Program-made: the position numbers and the translations under genes
Shown: positions 1-6,090 of the stretch, in pieces
Layout of the letters: every line of letters begins with the position of its first letter
Position numbering within the stretch: the stretch's first letter is position 1
Notes under the pieces: model-generated
Databases searched by the model: none
The model's input: the letters and a program-made list of their open reading frames with translations, nothing else
Told to the model about the DNA's origin: nothing
Source of the DNA: Anaerolineae bacterium
GTDB taxonomy: Bacteria; Chloroflexota; Anaerolineae; B4-G1
Direction of reading: 5' to 3'
DNA: 12,206 nucleotides
Assembly: GCA_030612185.1 (NCBI GenBank)
Contig: JAUWOI010000078.1
Coordinates: 1-12,206, forward strand

Positions 1-709
1 CGTACATCCCCTGGGCATCGCGTGGCCCCAGGGCGTGCAGACAGCCACCGATAGATGACATGCCGATGCTGTTCGGCTCAGCTCTGGCCAGCACGATCTC
101 CCGCAGGCGGCGGGGGTCCCACAGCGCCCGGCTTCCGATGAACAACTCGTTGCTGGCCACCACGTCAACCAAGGCAATCTCCGCCTCATGGCCATCCACA
201 CACACCTCTAACCGTTTGGCGGTATAAGTGACCTTTTCCACATCCACCATCTTCCTGGCGATCAGCCCCGCCGCCAATCCGGCTATGGTGCCTTCGATCA
301 TGTCTGGGAAGACGTTGTTGGTGCCGGTGGAAATGGCGACGATGGGAACATCGCTGCATCCCTTGGCCACAGCGCGGTTCGTTCCGTCTCCACCCAGGGT
401 GATGATGCAGCCCACGTCGCTCTCACAAGAGCACCTGGCCGCCTCGGTCGAATCTCGTTCGTCAGCGTGCATATCTATGTGAAGTTCGGTGGCCTCCAGC
501 GAGAGGCCCAGCCCGCCTAGCGCCTTGTCTACGAGGCCATAGTAGTCAGGCATAAAGAGCACCTGCTGGACTCCTATAGCGTCCAGGGCCAGAAGCACTC
601 GTTGCAGGATATGCGCCTTTTCGTAGTTGTCAAACACCGACGCATGGGTGACCAGGCGGCGGATGTCCTTGCCGGAGGCTGGATTGGCGATGATACTGAC
701 AGTTGACAT
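1..709 (-). CDS. acoX: AcoX-like protein, NAD/diacylglycerol-kinase superfamily (3' part beyond window)
   Basis: The 236 visible codons start at ATG 709, preceded by a good SD (GAGGAAAG); the end lies outside the window. The protein has the nucleotide-kinase signature GGDGT at residues 106-110, followed by a second glycine/Asn loop, STGTNN, at 127-132. Both are typical of the NAD-kinase/diacylglycerol-kinase fold and of AcoX, the protein encoded beside acoA and acoB in acetoin-catabolism operons. The biochemical role of AcoX is not settled in the family; a kinase-like reaction on NAD or a related cofactor is the usual guess. It is the last visible gene of the SDR-acoA-acoB-acoX operon, 105 nt after acoB. 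That spacer holds two hairpins that could reduce its expression relative to acoAB. An ordinary NAD kinase is the alternative, but the acoAB context favours AcoX. Confidence 0.85.
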   Translation of the reverse strand, partial: MSTVSIIANPASGKDIRRLVTHASVFDNYEKAHILQRVLLALDAIGVQQVLFMPDYYGLVDKALGGLGLSLEATELHIDMHADERDSTEAARCSCESDVGCIITLGGDGTNRAVAKGCSDVPIVAISTGTNNVFPDMIEGTIAGLAAGLIARKMVDVEKVTYTAKRLEVCVDGHEAEIALVDVVASNELFIGSRALWDPRRLREIVLARAEPNSIGMSSIGGCLHALGPRDAQGMY

Positions 710-721
710 AGTCTTTCCTCA

Positions 722-760
722 AAAGGGGGTTACACCCCGGTCACGAGGTGTAACCCCTTT
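722..760 (-). terminator. Hairpin in the acoB-acoX spacer (attenuator-like)
   Basis: GGGGTTACACC (726-736) pairs perfectly with GGTGTAACCCC (747-757), and AAA/TTT extends the stem on both sides with one extra G. The loop is about 10 nt. In the direction of transcription the stem ends in CCCCCTTTT, so only a short T run follows. It could act as a weak intrinsic terminator, as a processing site, or as an mRNA-stability element upstream of acoX. The acoX SD begins within about 10 nt of it. Confidence 0.45.
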
Positions 761-796
761 CAGAAACCAGGTTTTTTCCTGAAAACCTGGTTTCTG
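761..796. repeat. Perfect 15-bp inverted repeat containing CAGAAACCAGGTTT
   Basis: CAGAAACCAGGTTTT (761-775) and its exact reverse complement (782-796) enclose a 6-nt loop. The inner core AAACC-N-GGTTT is itself an odd-centred palindrome. No T tract follows on the transcribed strand, so it is a poor intrinsic terminator. The same 14-base motif recurs at 2953-2966 in the SDR-acoA spacer, which suggests a dispersed repeat family or a recurring regulatory element. Confidence 0.7.
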
Positions 797-814
797 GTCT
801 GTCCCTGAAGATTG

Positions 815-1831
815 TTACATCAGGGACTGCGCTGTTGAGACAATGGTGTCCACACTGGGGATGTAAGCATCCTCCAGAACTGGGCTGAAGGGCACTGGCG
901 CGTGCGGCGCTGTGATCATCCTGGGCGGTGCGTCCAGGTAGTCGAAGGCCTGGCCGGCGGCCAGTGCGACGACGTCCGTCGCTATACTGCACCGCGGGTA
1001 GTCTTCGTCTACCACGATCAGGCGATGGGTCTTCTTGACCGAGTTCAGGATGGTCTCCTCGTCCATCGGCGAGAGGGATCGCAAGTCCACCACCTCGACG
1101 TCCACTCCGTCACCAGCCAACTTCTCCGCTGCCTCCAGCGAGAAATGAACCATGCGCCCCATCGTGACGATGGTCAAGTCCTTGCCCTCCCGCTTGACAT
1201 CGGCCACTCCCAACGGGATCGTATAGTTATCCTCCGGCACCTCGCCTTCTATGCCATACAGCAGTTTGTGCTCGAAGAATATGACCGGGTCGTTGTCCCG
1301 GATGGCGGACGAGAACAGTCCCTTGGCATCGTAGGGCGTGGAGGGGACGACCGCCTTGAGCCCCGGTATGTGGGTAAAGATCGAGTAGAGACATTGAGAG
1401 TGTTGTGCAGCCGCCCGAAAGCCAGCGCCGATCGTCGTGCGGATGACCATCGGCACCTGCGCCTTGCCGCCGAACATGTAGCGCAGTTTCGCGCCCTGGT
1501 TGAAGATCTGGTCGAAGCAGACGCCTAAAAAGTCTACGAACATCAGTTCGGCGATGGGGCGCAGACCCGTCGAAGCCGCGCCCACGGCCGCGCCGATGAA
1601 AGCCGACTCGCTGATGGGGGTGTCGCGGACGCGATCCCGGCCGAACTCAATTACCAGCCCCTTGCTGGCGCCCAGGACGCCGCCCCAGGCTTCCTTGTTC
1701 TCGCCTTCCATGTGGGGCAGCGTGGCACCACCGGCCACGTCCTCGCCCATAAGAATCACTGTAGGGTCGCGGCGCATTTCCAGCGCCATGGCCTCGATGA
1801 TCGCTTCTCGGAAAGTTATTGTACGTGCCAT
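815..1831 (-). CDS. acoB: E1 beta subunit of acetoin/2-oxoacid dehydrogenase
   Basis: This 338-residue protein is the beta subunit of the thiamine-diphosphate (TPP)-dependent E1 component. With E1 alpha it decarboxylates acetoin or a 2-oxoacid and passes the acyl group to lipoyl-E2 in the cytoplasm. Family features include the N-terminal pyrimidine-binding domain with a GED motif (29-31), the conserved DTPISESAFIG block (70-80) whose Glu75 fits the glutamate that activates TPP, the AQHSQ segment around His144, and the C-terminal transketolase-C domain from about residue 205. Full length is normal for the family. The start is fixed by SD AGGAGGTGA, which overlaps the acoA stop codon; the 14-nt gap implies translational coupling. 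A pyruvate dehydrogenase beta assignment is possible, but the adjacent acoX and the alpha-subunit sequence favour the acetoin type. Confidence 0.9.
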   Translation of the reverse strand: MARTITFREAIIEAMALEMRRDPTVILMGEDVAGGATLPHMEGENKEAWGGVLGASKGLVIEFGRDRVRDTPISESAFIGAAVGAASTGLRPIAELMFVDFLGVCFDQIFNQGAKLRYMFGGKAQVPMVIRTTIGAGFRAAAQHSQCLYSIFTHIPGLKAVVPSTPYDAKGLFSSAIRDNDPVIFFEHKLLYGIEGEVPEDNYTIPLGVADVKREGKDLTIVTMGRMVHFSLEAAEKLAGDGVDVEVVDLRSLSPMDEETILNSVKKTHRLIVVDEDYPRCSIATDVVALAAGQAFDYLDAPPRMITAPHAPVPFSPVLEDAYIPSVDTIVSTAQSLM

Positions 1832-1845
1832 CGTTTCTTCACCTC

Positions 1846-2820
1846 CTATGGGTAACTCACGTAGACGTCAGTCGTCAAGACGTCTTCAGGGACGGGCCAG
1901 GGGCTCTCCTCGGCGAACTCGACTGCATCTTGAACCATCTTTGTCGTCTTGGCATCAATCTCTGCGATCTCTGCCTCAGACAAGAGTCCACGCTCCAGCA
2001 CCTGCTTCTTGAAACTCTTAATTGGGGCATTGGCTCGATTGCGCGCTTTCTCCTCCTCGGTAAAGTAGAGCATAGCGTCGCCCTCGAAGTGGCCGTAGTA
2101 GCGGAACCCTCGACACTCGACCAGGGACGGGCCTTGACCCTTCCGTGCCCGCTCGATTGCCACTTCTGCGGCCTCGTAGACGGCGAAAAAGTCCGCGCCG
2201 TTCACCGTGGCCCCGGGCATGTCGTAGGCCACGGCCCGGTCGGAGATATCCTTGGCAGCGCAGTGGTAGCCCCAGGGCGTGGTCTCAGCGTACCCGTTGT
2301 TCTCGCAGACGAAGACCACGGGCAGTTTCCAGATGCTGGCCAGGTTCATCGCCTCGTGCATGGTCCCCTGCTCGGCAGCGCCATCGCCGAAGAAGCAGAC
2401 CGTCACCTGGTCGGTGCCAAGGATCTTGGCCGTCAGGCCCGATCCACAGGCCAGCGGGCCACCGGCGCCGACGATGCCGTTGGCGCCCAGCATCCCCCTG
2501 TCCACGTCGGCGATGTGCATTGAGCCGCCCTTGCCTTTGCAAGCGCCCGTGGCCTTGCCGTACACCTCGGCCATCATCGAGTTGACGTCCACCCCCTTGG
2601 CGATACAGTGGCCGTGACCCCGGTGGGTAGAGGTGATATAGTCCTTGTCCGTCAAGTGGGAAATCACACCCACTCCCATTGCCTCCTCACCGGCGTACAG
2701 GTGGACAAAGCCCGGCAGTTTGCCCTCGGCAAACAGTTCGGCCGTTTTGTCTTCGAACGTTCGGATGAGCTTCATCCGTTCATACGCCCAGAGGAGATTT
2801 TCCTTGTTAATCTCAGCCAT
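1846..2820 (-). CDS. acoA: E1 alpha subunit of acetoin/2-oxoacid dehydrogenase
   Basis: This 324-residue protein is the alpha subunit of the TPP-dependent E1 component. The TPP/Mg motif runs from GDG (145-147) to NN (174-175). The substrate-side STHRGHGH segment is at 64-71, and the GHFEGD loop (243-248) resembles acetoin-type alpha subunits. I chose the ATG at 2820 because AAGGAGG sits 5 nt upstream of it. The frame stays open to ATGs at 2838 and 2853, but these lie in or before the SD and have no SD of their own. It pairs with the beta subunit encoded 14 nt downstream. The E2 and E3 subunits needed for the full complex are not in the window and may lie beyond its left edge or elsewhere. Exact substrate specificity (acetoin versus pyruvate or branched 2-oxoacids) cannot be read from the sequence alone. 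Confidence 0.9.
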   Translation of the reverse strand: MAEINKENLLWAYERMKLIRTFEDKTAELFAEGKLPGFVHLYAGEEAMGVGVISHLTDKDYITSTHRGHGHCIAKGVDVNSMMAEVYGKATGACKGKGGSMHIADVDRGMLGANGIVGAGGPLACGSGLTAKILGTDQVTVCFFGDGAAEQGTMHEAMNLASIWKLPVVFVCENNGYAETTPWGYHCAAKDISDRAVAYDMPGATVNGADFFAVYEAAEVAIERARKGQGPSLVECRGFRYYGHFEGDAMLYFTEEEKARNRANAPIKSFKKQVLERGLLSEAEIAEIDAKTTKMVQDAVEFAEESPWPVPEDVLTTDVYVSYP

Positions 2821-2989
2821 GAAATTCCTCCTTATCATATTCTTGGTTGCCAATTCCTTACCTGTTCAAGCCCCCCACGCAATGGGGGTTCCGTGATAGC
2901 CACCCAAGTAAATCGTCAATAATCATCCCTCCTTTCACATAGCGAAGCGACCAAACCTGGTTTCTGACCCCTCCTACCCCTCTCTGGGG
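2821..2989 (-). other. SDR-acoA spacer with two hairpins, a repeat motif and an orphan SD
   Basis: The 169-nt spacer holds several elements. A CCCC/GGGG stem extended by CTA/TAG overlaps the SDR stop codon (2974-2993, one bulge, loop TCTCT). One copy of the CAGAAACCAGGTTT motif lies at 2953-2966. A strong SD-like AAAGGAGG (2929-2936) is followed only 1 nt later by an ATG opening a 22-codon frame (2926 to 2858). A CCCCCA/TGGGGG hairpin with a 5-nt loop lies at 2872-2888. The acoA SD follows. The arrangement could reflect attenuation or mRNA processing between SDR and acoA. I do not call the 22-codon frame a gene. Confidence 0.4.
2953..2966 (-). repeat. Third copy of the CAGAAACCAGGTTT motif
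   Basis: AAACCTGGTTTCTG on the plus strand is identical over 14 bases to 783-796 and is the inverse of 761-774. It stands alone here, without the second arm seen in the acoB-acoX spacer. Its AAACC-N-GGTTT core is palindromic. Confidence 0.6.
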
Positions 2990-3787
2990 CTAGACGCATA
3001 CTTTCACCATGCCCCCGTCTACGTTGATGGCCTGCCCAGTGATGAAGCTGGCCTTCTCCGAGGCCAGGAAGGCTACCATGTTGGCGATGTCTTCGGGATT
3101 GCCATGGTGCCCCAGGGGGATGTTCTGCTCAGCAAACCAGGTGATGGCTTCTTGGCCCGACATGCCCAGCATCTGCCCCAGTTGGTCTCCCAGTTGGCCG
3201 GGGGCTTCCCAGAGGAACGTCCTGATCGGCCCAGGGCAGACGGCGTTGACCAGGATGTTGTCCTTGGCCAGGTAATTGGCCAGGTCCTTGGTGAACATGA
3301 TCACCGCTGCCTTGATGCTGTCGTAGTCCACCAGGCCGCCTGGCTGCTTGCCGAAGATCGAGGAGATGTTGATGATCCGTCCCCAGCCCTGCTTTCGCAT
3401 GTGGGGGACGACCTCCTTAGAGCACCGAATCAGGCCGAAGAGCATCAGGTCCATATTGTAGCGGAACTCCTCCTCGGGAAGCTCCATCAGGTCACTCAGC
3501 CGGCCTGTGCCAGCGTTGTTGACCAGGATGTCAATGCGCCCGAACTTCTCGGCAGCCCGAGCCACGAAATTCTCGATGTCCTCCGGCTTGGTAACGTCGG
3601 CCTGGACAGCGAGGATTTTCACTCCCTGCGCACCGATCTCTTCGGCCGCTTCATCCAGGGCCTCCTTGCCCCGGGCGCAGATGGCTACGTTGCATCCTTC
3701 CTCAGCCAATGCTAGCGCGGAGGCTTTGCCGATGCCCCGGCTGCCCCCAGTGACCAGTGTTACCTTTCCTTTCAATCCCAGGTCCAT
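2990..3787 (-). CDS. Short-chain dehydrogenase/reductase (FabG-like)
   Basis: This 265-residue NAD(P)-dependent oxidoreductase of the classical SDR family has the cofactor motif TGGSRGIG (13-20), NNAG (90-93), the catalytic-serine segment around Ser143, Tyr155-x-x-x-Lys159, and the C-terminal PGPIRT and NVDGG blocks. The position normally held by the catalytic-tetrad Asn is Met115, in DLMLFG. Some SDR subfamilies also lack this Asn, so activity is not excluded. The start at 3787 follows a strong SD (AAAGGAGGAG). The gene is first in the acoAB(X) operon. A role in interconverting acetoin, diacetyl or butanediol, or in supplying a 2-oxo substrate, is an inference from position. Databases would probably label it 3-oxoacyl-ACP reductase; nothing here supports a role in fatty-acid synthesis. 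Confidence 0.85.
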   Translation of the reverse strand: MDLGLKGKVTLVTGGSRGIGKASALALAEEGCNVAICARGKEALDEAAEEIGAQGVKILAVQADVTKPEDIENFVARAAEKFGRIDILVNNAGTGRLSDLMELPEEEFRYNMDLMLFGLIRCSKEVVPHMRKQGWGRIINISSIFGKQPGGLVDYDSIKAAVIMFTKDLANYLAKDNILVNAVCPGPIRTFLWEAPGQLGDQLGQMLGMSGQEAITWFAEQNIPLGHHGNPEDIANMVAFLASEKASFITGQAINVDGGMVKVCV

Positions 3788-4122
3788 TTGACTCCTCCTT
3801 TAGATCTGGCAATATCAACATCTTGATGAAGACCGCCAACAGCATATAGAAGCCAGATTTAGCGATTCGTGAAACGCGCAGGTGTTCGCGGCCCCATCGT
3901 CGAAAAAGCACACTTCAATCCCCGATTCTCACCTCCTTTCGCTCAGCAGGCCGGACCCACAGACAGCCACTTCGCCACGTACGTTTCGATATTTTTCCTC
4001 CCTTCACATTTCCGTCGGTTCGACCCAGACGGTTACCACGGCGTTGGCCATCGTAATCCAGGCATCCTCACCCAGTTCAGGCACAAAAAGGCCGGGTGCC
4101 TCCAGACCCCCAGCCGAGAATA
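3788..4122 (-). other. 335-bp region with orphan SD sites and no convincing gene
   Basis: Near the SDR gene there is a weak promoter candidate and a 7-bp inverted repeat, ATCTGGC/GCCAGAT (3804-3810 and 3852-3858). Further up are a very strong SD-like AAAGGAGGT (3931-3939) and a weaker GGGAGG (3997-4002). Neither is followed by ATG, GTG or TTG at usual spacing; ATC or ATT triplets lie nearby instead. A frame open from 4186 to the stop at 4004 reads like protein at its end (APGLFVPELGEDAWITMANA, then more) but has no good start. These may be remnants of small genes or non-AUG micro-ORFs. I see no RNA gene. Confidence 0.4.
3811..3839 (-). promoter_or_regulatory. Possible promoter of the SDR-acoABX operon
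   Basis: On the minus strand, TTGGCG (3834-3839) and GATATT (3811-3816) are separated by 17 bp, each matching the sigma-70 consensus at 4 of 6 positions. The start point would be near 3804, giving a leader of roughly 17 nt that carries the SDR SD. A palindrome, CATC-AA-GATG (3819-3828), lies between the boxes and the ATCTGGC inverted repeat brackets them, which would suit an operator. The match is weak, and readthrough from upstream is possible. Confidence 0.3.
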
Positions 4123-4287
4123 CTACTCCTCCGGCACGGGCGCTGTGGGACTGACGCGGCGGATCTTCGCGATCAAGCGCTGGCGATCAGCGGGGCTGGT
4201 CGCCTCCGCCAACCGCCCACGCAGATAGCGCAACTTCCGCTTGCGGATCTGCTTTCGGGCTCGTTTTCGATCTCTATTCGTTCGCAT
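4123..4287 (-). CDS. Small basic protein, 54 residues (possibly DUF6800-like)
   Basis: The start ATG (4287) follows a strong SD, GAGGAGGAGGTA. The protein begins MRTNRDRKRARKQIRKRKLR, contains AEATSPADRQRLIAKIRR, and ends VPEE. It is about one third Arg/Lys, with two predicted short helices and a SPTAP tail. The overall pattern (basic N-terminal helix, a short turn with Pro, then RQRLIAKIRRVSP) resembles the small-protein family I know as DUF6800; this is from memory and unverified. Function is unknown. The charge suggests nucleic-acid or ribosome contact, as inference only. It lies 83 nt after asnS across a heptanucleotide repeat and may be cotranscribed with it. SD quality and family-like layout argue that it is real. 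Confidence 0.7.
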   Translation of the reverse strand: MRTNRDRKRARKQIRKRKLRYLRGRLAEATSPADRQRLIAKIRRVSPTAPVPEE

Positions 4288-4313
4288 TACCTCCTCCTCG
4301 TTTTCTTATTCAG

Positions 4314-4369
4314 GCTCATTGTTCATTGTTCATTGTTCATTGTTCATTGTTCATTGGTCATTGGTCATT
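4314..4369. repeat. Heptanucleotide tandem repeat, 8 copies
   Basis: Eight consecutive 7-bp units run GCTCATT, five times GTTCATT, then twice GGTCATT. They begin 1 nt beyond the asnS stop codon. On the transcribed strand the units read AATGAAC or AATGACC, each containing ATGA (overlapping start and stop). It resembles the short tandemly repeated heptamers found between genes in cyanobacteria and some other bacteria. Copy number is likely to vary between strains by replication slippage. Confidence 0.9.
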
Positions 4370-4370
4370 T

Positions 4371-5708
4371 CTACGGATATACACGCTTCAGCATACGCGG
4401 GAACGGGATCGTCCCCCGCAAATGCTCCAGGCCACAGATCCAGGTCACGGTGCGCTCAACCCCCAGTCCAAAGCCGGAGTGGGGAACCGAGCCGTATTGC
4501 CGCAGGTCAATGTACCACTCAAACGCTTCGCGGGGTAGGTTCCAGTCCTTAAGCCGCTCGAGCAACAGGCCGGGGTCAGAGATACGCTCCGAACCGCCGA
4601 TGATCTCCCCATATCCCTCCGGGGCCAGCAGGTCTGCGCTCTTGGAGACCTCTGGCCGGCCCGGCCAGGGTTCCATATAAAATGCCTTGGCATAAGTCGG
4701 ATAGCCGTAGACGAAGACAGGTCTCTCGAAGCGTTTGGTCAGTTCCGTCTCGTGCGGCGAACCGAGGTCGTCCCCCCATTCGATCTCCAGGAAACCCTTG
4801 AGTTCCTCGTCGTCTGTCTGCGTCCGCATCTCCGCCAGTATCTCCAACGCCTCGTCGTAGGAGATGCGGGGGAAGGGCGGCGCCACCTGCTCCAGGTGGC
4901 TGACGTCCCGTCCTAGCAAGACCAGTTCCTGCGCCCGTTCGCGCAGGCAGGTCTGGACGATGTAGGAGATGAACTGCTCTTCAATCTCCATCAACTGATT
5001 GAGGTCGCAGAAGGCGGCCTCCGGCTCGACCATCCAGAACTCGGTCAGGTGGCGGCGAGTCTTGGACTTCTCGGCGCGGAAGGTGGGACCGAAGCAGTAG
5101 ACGCGGCCAAAGGCGTAGATATCCGCCTCGTTGTACAGTTGGCCCGACTGGGCCAGGTAGGCCGGCTCGCCGAAGTAATCGGTCTCGAAAAGGGTACTTG
5201 TGCCCTCGCAGGCGGCTGGGGTCAAGATAGGCGTGTCCATATTGACGAAGCCGTGATCGTCGAGCCAATCGCGGATGGCGCGGATGACGGTAGCCCGCAC
5301 CCGCAGCACGGCCCACTGCCGCTGCGAGCGGAGCCACAGGTGGCGATTGTCCATCAGGAACTCGACCCCGTGCTCCTTGGGCTGAATGGGGTAGTCCTGG
5401 GCCACCTGGAGCACGCGCAGGCCGGTGACGCCCAGTTCATAGCCACCGGGGATGCCCGGGGCCCGGTCGTCCTGGCGGATAGTACCGGTGACGACGAAGG
5501 ATGACTCCTGGGTCAGGCTCTGGGCGGCCTCGAAGACCTCCGGGCTGACCTCCTTCTTGAAGACGATGCACTGGACAAAGCCGGTGCCATCCCGCACCTG
5601 GAGGAACTGGAGTCTCCCCTTGTCGGTGCGGTTGTAGAGCCACCCTTGGAGCGTGACTTCCTTCCCCACGTGCTGAACGATGTCCTGGATGCGGATTATC
5701 TTGGGCAT
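4371..5708 (-). CDS. asnS: Asparaginyl-tRNA synthetase
   Basis: This 445-residue class IIb aminoacyl-tRNA synthetase charges tRNA-Asn in the cytoplasm. An N-terminal OB-fold anticodon-binding domain (about 17-105, with [20 protein letters not shown]) precedes the catalytic domain. Motif 2 starts at FRAE (210-213) and continues to EFWMVEPE (223-230); FWM.EPE is characteristic of AsnRS rather than AspRS. The GG.ER block is at 371-375 and motif 3, GFGLGVER, at 412-419. I set the start at ATG 5708, with AGGAGGG upstream and a good promoter at 5741-5769. The frame stays open upstream to 5891, but that stretch would lie before the promoter. Length fits the family. Presence of AsnRS suggests direct charging rather than sole reliance on Asp-tRNA amidation. 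Confidence 0.95.
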   Translation of the reverse strand: MPKIIRIQDIVQHVGKEVTLQGWLYNRTDKGRLQFLQVRDGTGFVQCIVFKKEVSPEVFEAAQSLTQESSFVVTGTIRQDDRAPGIPGGYELGVTGLRVLQVAQDYPIQPKEHGVEFLMDNRHLWLRSQRQWAVLRVRATVIRAIRDWLDDHGFVNMDTPILTPAACEGTSTLFETDYFGEPAYLAQSGQLYNEADIYAFGRVYCFGPTFRAEKSKTRRHLTEFWMVEPEAAFCDLNQLMEIEEQFISYIVQTCLRERAQELVLLGRDVSHLEQVAPPFPRISYDEALEILAEMRTQTDDEELKGFLEIEWGDDLGSPHETELTKRFERPVFVYGYPTYAKAFYMEPWPGRPEVSKSADLLAPEGYGEIIGGSERISDPGLLLERLKDWNLPREAFEWYIDLRQYGSVPHSGFGLGVERTVTWICGLEHLRGTIPFPRMLKRVYP

Positions 5709-5740
5709 AGTGTATTCTACCCTCCTGGTGCTTGTGGGGG

Positions 5741-5769
5741 ATTGTACCGCAGAATGGGAAATGGGGCAA
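5741..5769 (-). promoter_or_regulatory. asnS promoter (sigma-70 type)
   Basis: On the minus strand TTGCCC (5764-5769) and TACAAT (5741-5746) are spaced by exactly 17 bp. The -10 box matches consensus at 5 of 6 positions and the -35 at 4 of 6. Transcription would start near 5734, leaving a leader of about 26 nt with the SD AGGAGGG. There is no room for a T-box leader. This promoter also decides the asnS start. Confidence 0.7.
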
Positions 5770-6090
5770 GGGAGATAGGGGGCTACGCGGAGATTTGCTC
5801 CTACGACCAGAACTTCGATTGAGTTGAGCCGTGCAACTCTACCGATGAGGCAATCTGTGAAGGCGGAGGAGAAACACTGGTGAACGATCACTCTACGCCT
5901 GACAAGACGGGTCTGCAGAAGTATGTCCCCCGACGGGAGATGGCGAAATGTTGCATAGTCCAGTGGGAGCAGAATCTGGACGGGTGATGCTGCCAGGCAG
6001 ACCGGGGCGACGACCCCGACATGCTCTCACGACAGAACCGCCCGCGACTTCTCACGGGCAGTTCCGTTCCGGGTTATAGGCTTTCCGGAT
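5770..6090. other. Intergenic region between the coiled-coil gene and the asnS promoter
   Basis: I see no convincing gene. On the transcribed strand, 27-56 nt after the coiled-coil gene's stop codon, there is a 10-bp stem with one mismatch (6035-6044 with 6055-6064, 10-nt loop). A second stem, CGGGG/CCCCG, lies at 6003-6018. Neither has a T tract, so they are at best factor-assisted or weak terminators. A 35-codon plus-strand frame (5880-5987, GTG start) follows a GGAGGAG sequence. It could be a degraded or tiny gene, but support is too thin to call it. Confidence 0.4.

Noticed and set aside
902..1528. Long plus-strand open frame across acoB
   Set aside because: It is antisense to a full-length conserved E1 beta gene and its translation has no recognisable features; it is a codon-bias shadow.
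2858..2926. 22-codon leader peptide before acoA
   Set aside because: The SD-to-ATG gap is only 1 nt and there is no regulatory codon run; it is kept as a note in the spacer entry.
3702..3911. Minus-strand frame starting at GTG 3911 with a hydrophobic stretch
   Set aside because: It has no properly spaced SD and runs out of frame into the well-supported SDR gene.
3869..4228. Plus-strand 119-codon frame
   Set aside because: It is antisense to the small basic gene, has no convincing SD, and its composition is low-information Arg/Pro/Ser-rich sequence.
4314..4369. CRISPR array
   Set aside because: The units are contiguous 7-mers with no spacers and no cas genes.
5709..5891. N-terminal extension of asnS to 5891
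   Set aside because: The frame is open, but the extension shows no family similarity, lies upstream of a 17-bp-spaced TTGCCC/TACAAT promoter, and the ATG at 5708 has its own SD.
5709..5900. T-box riboswitch upstream of asnS
   Set aside because: The predicted leader is only about 26 nt long and I see no T-box antiterminator consensus.
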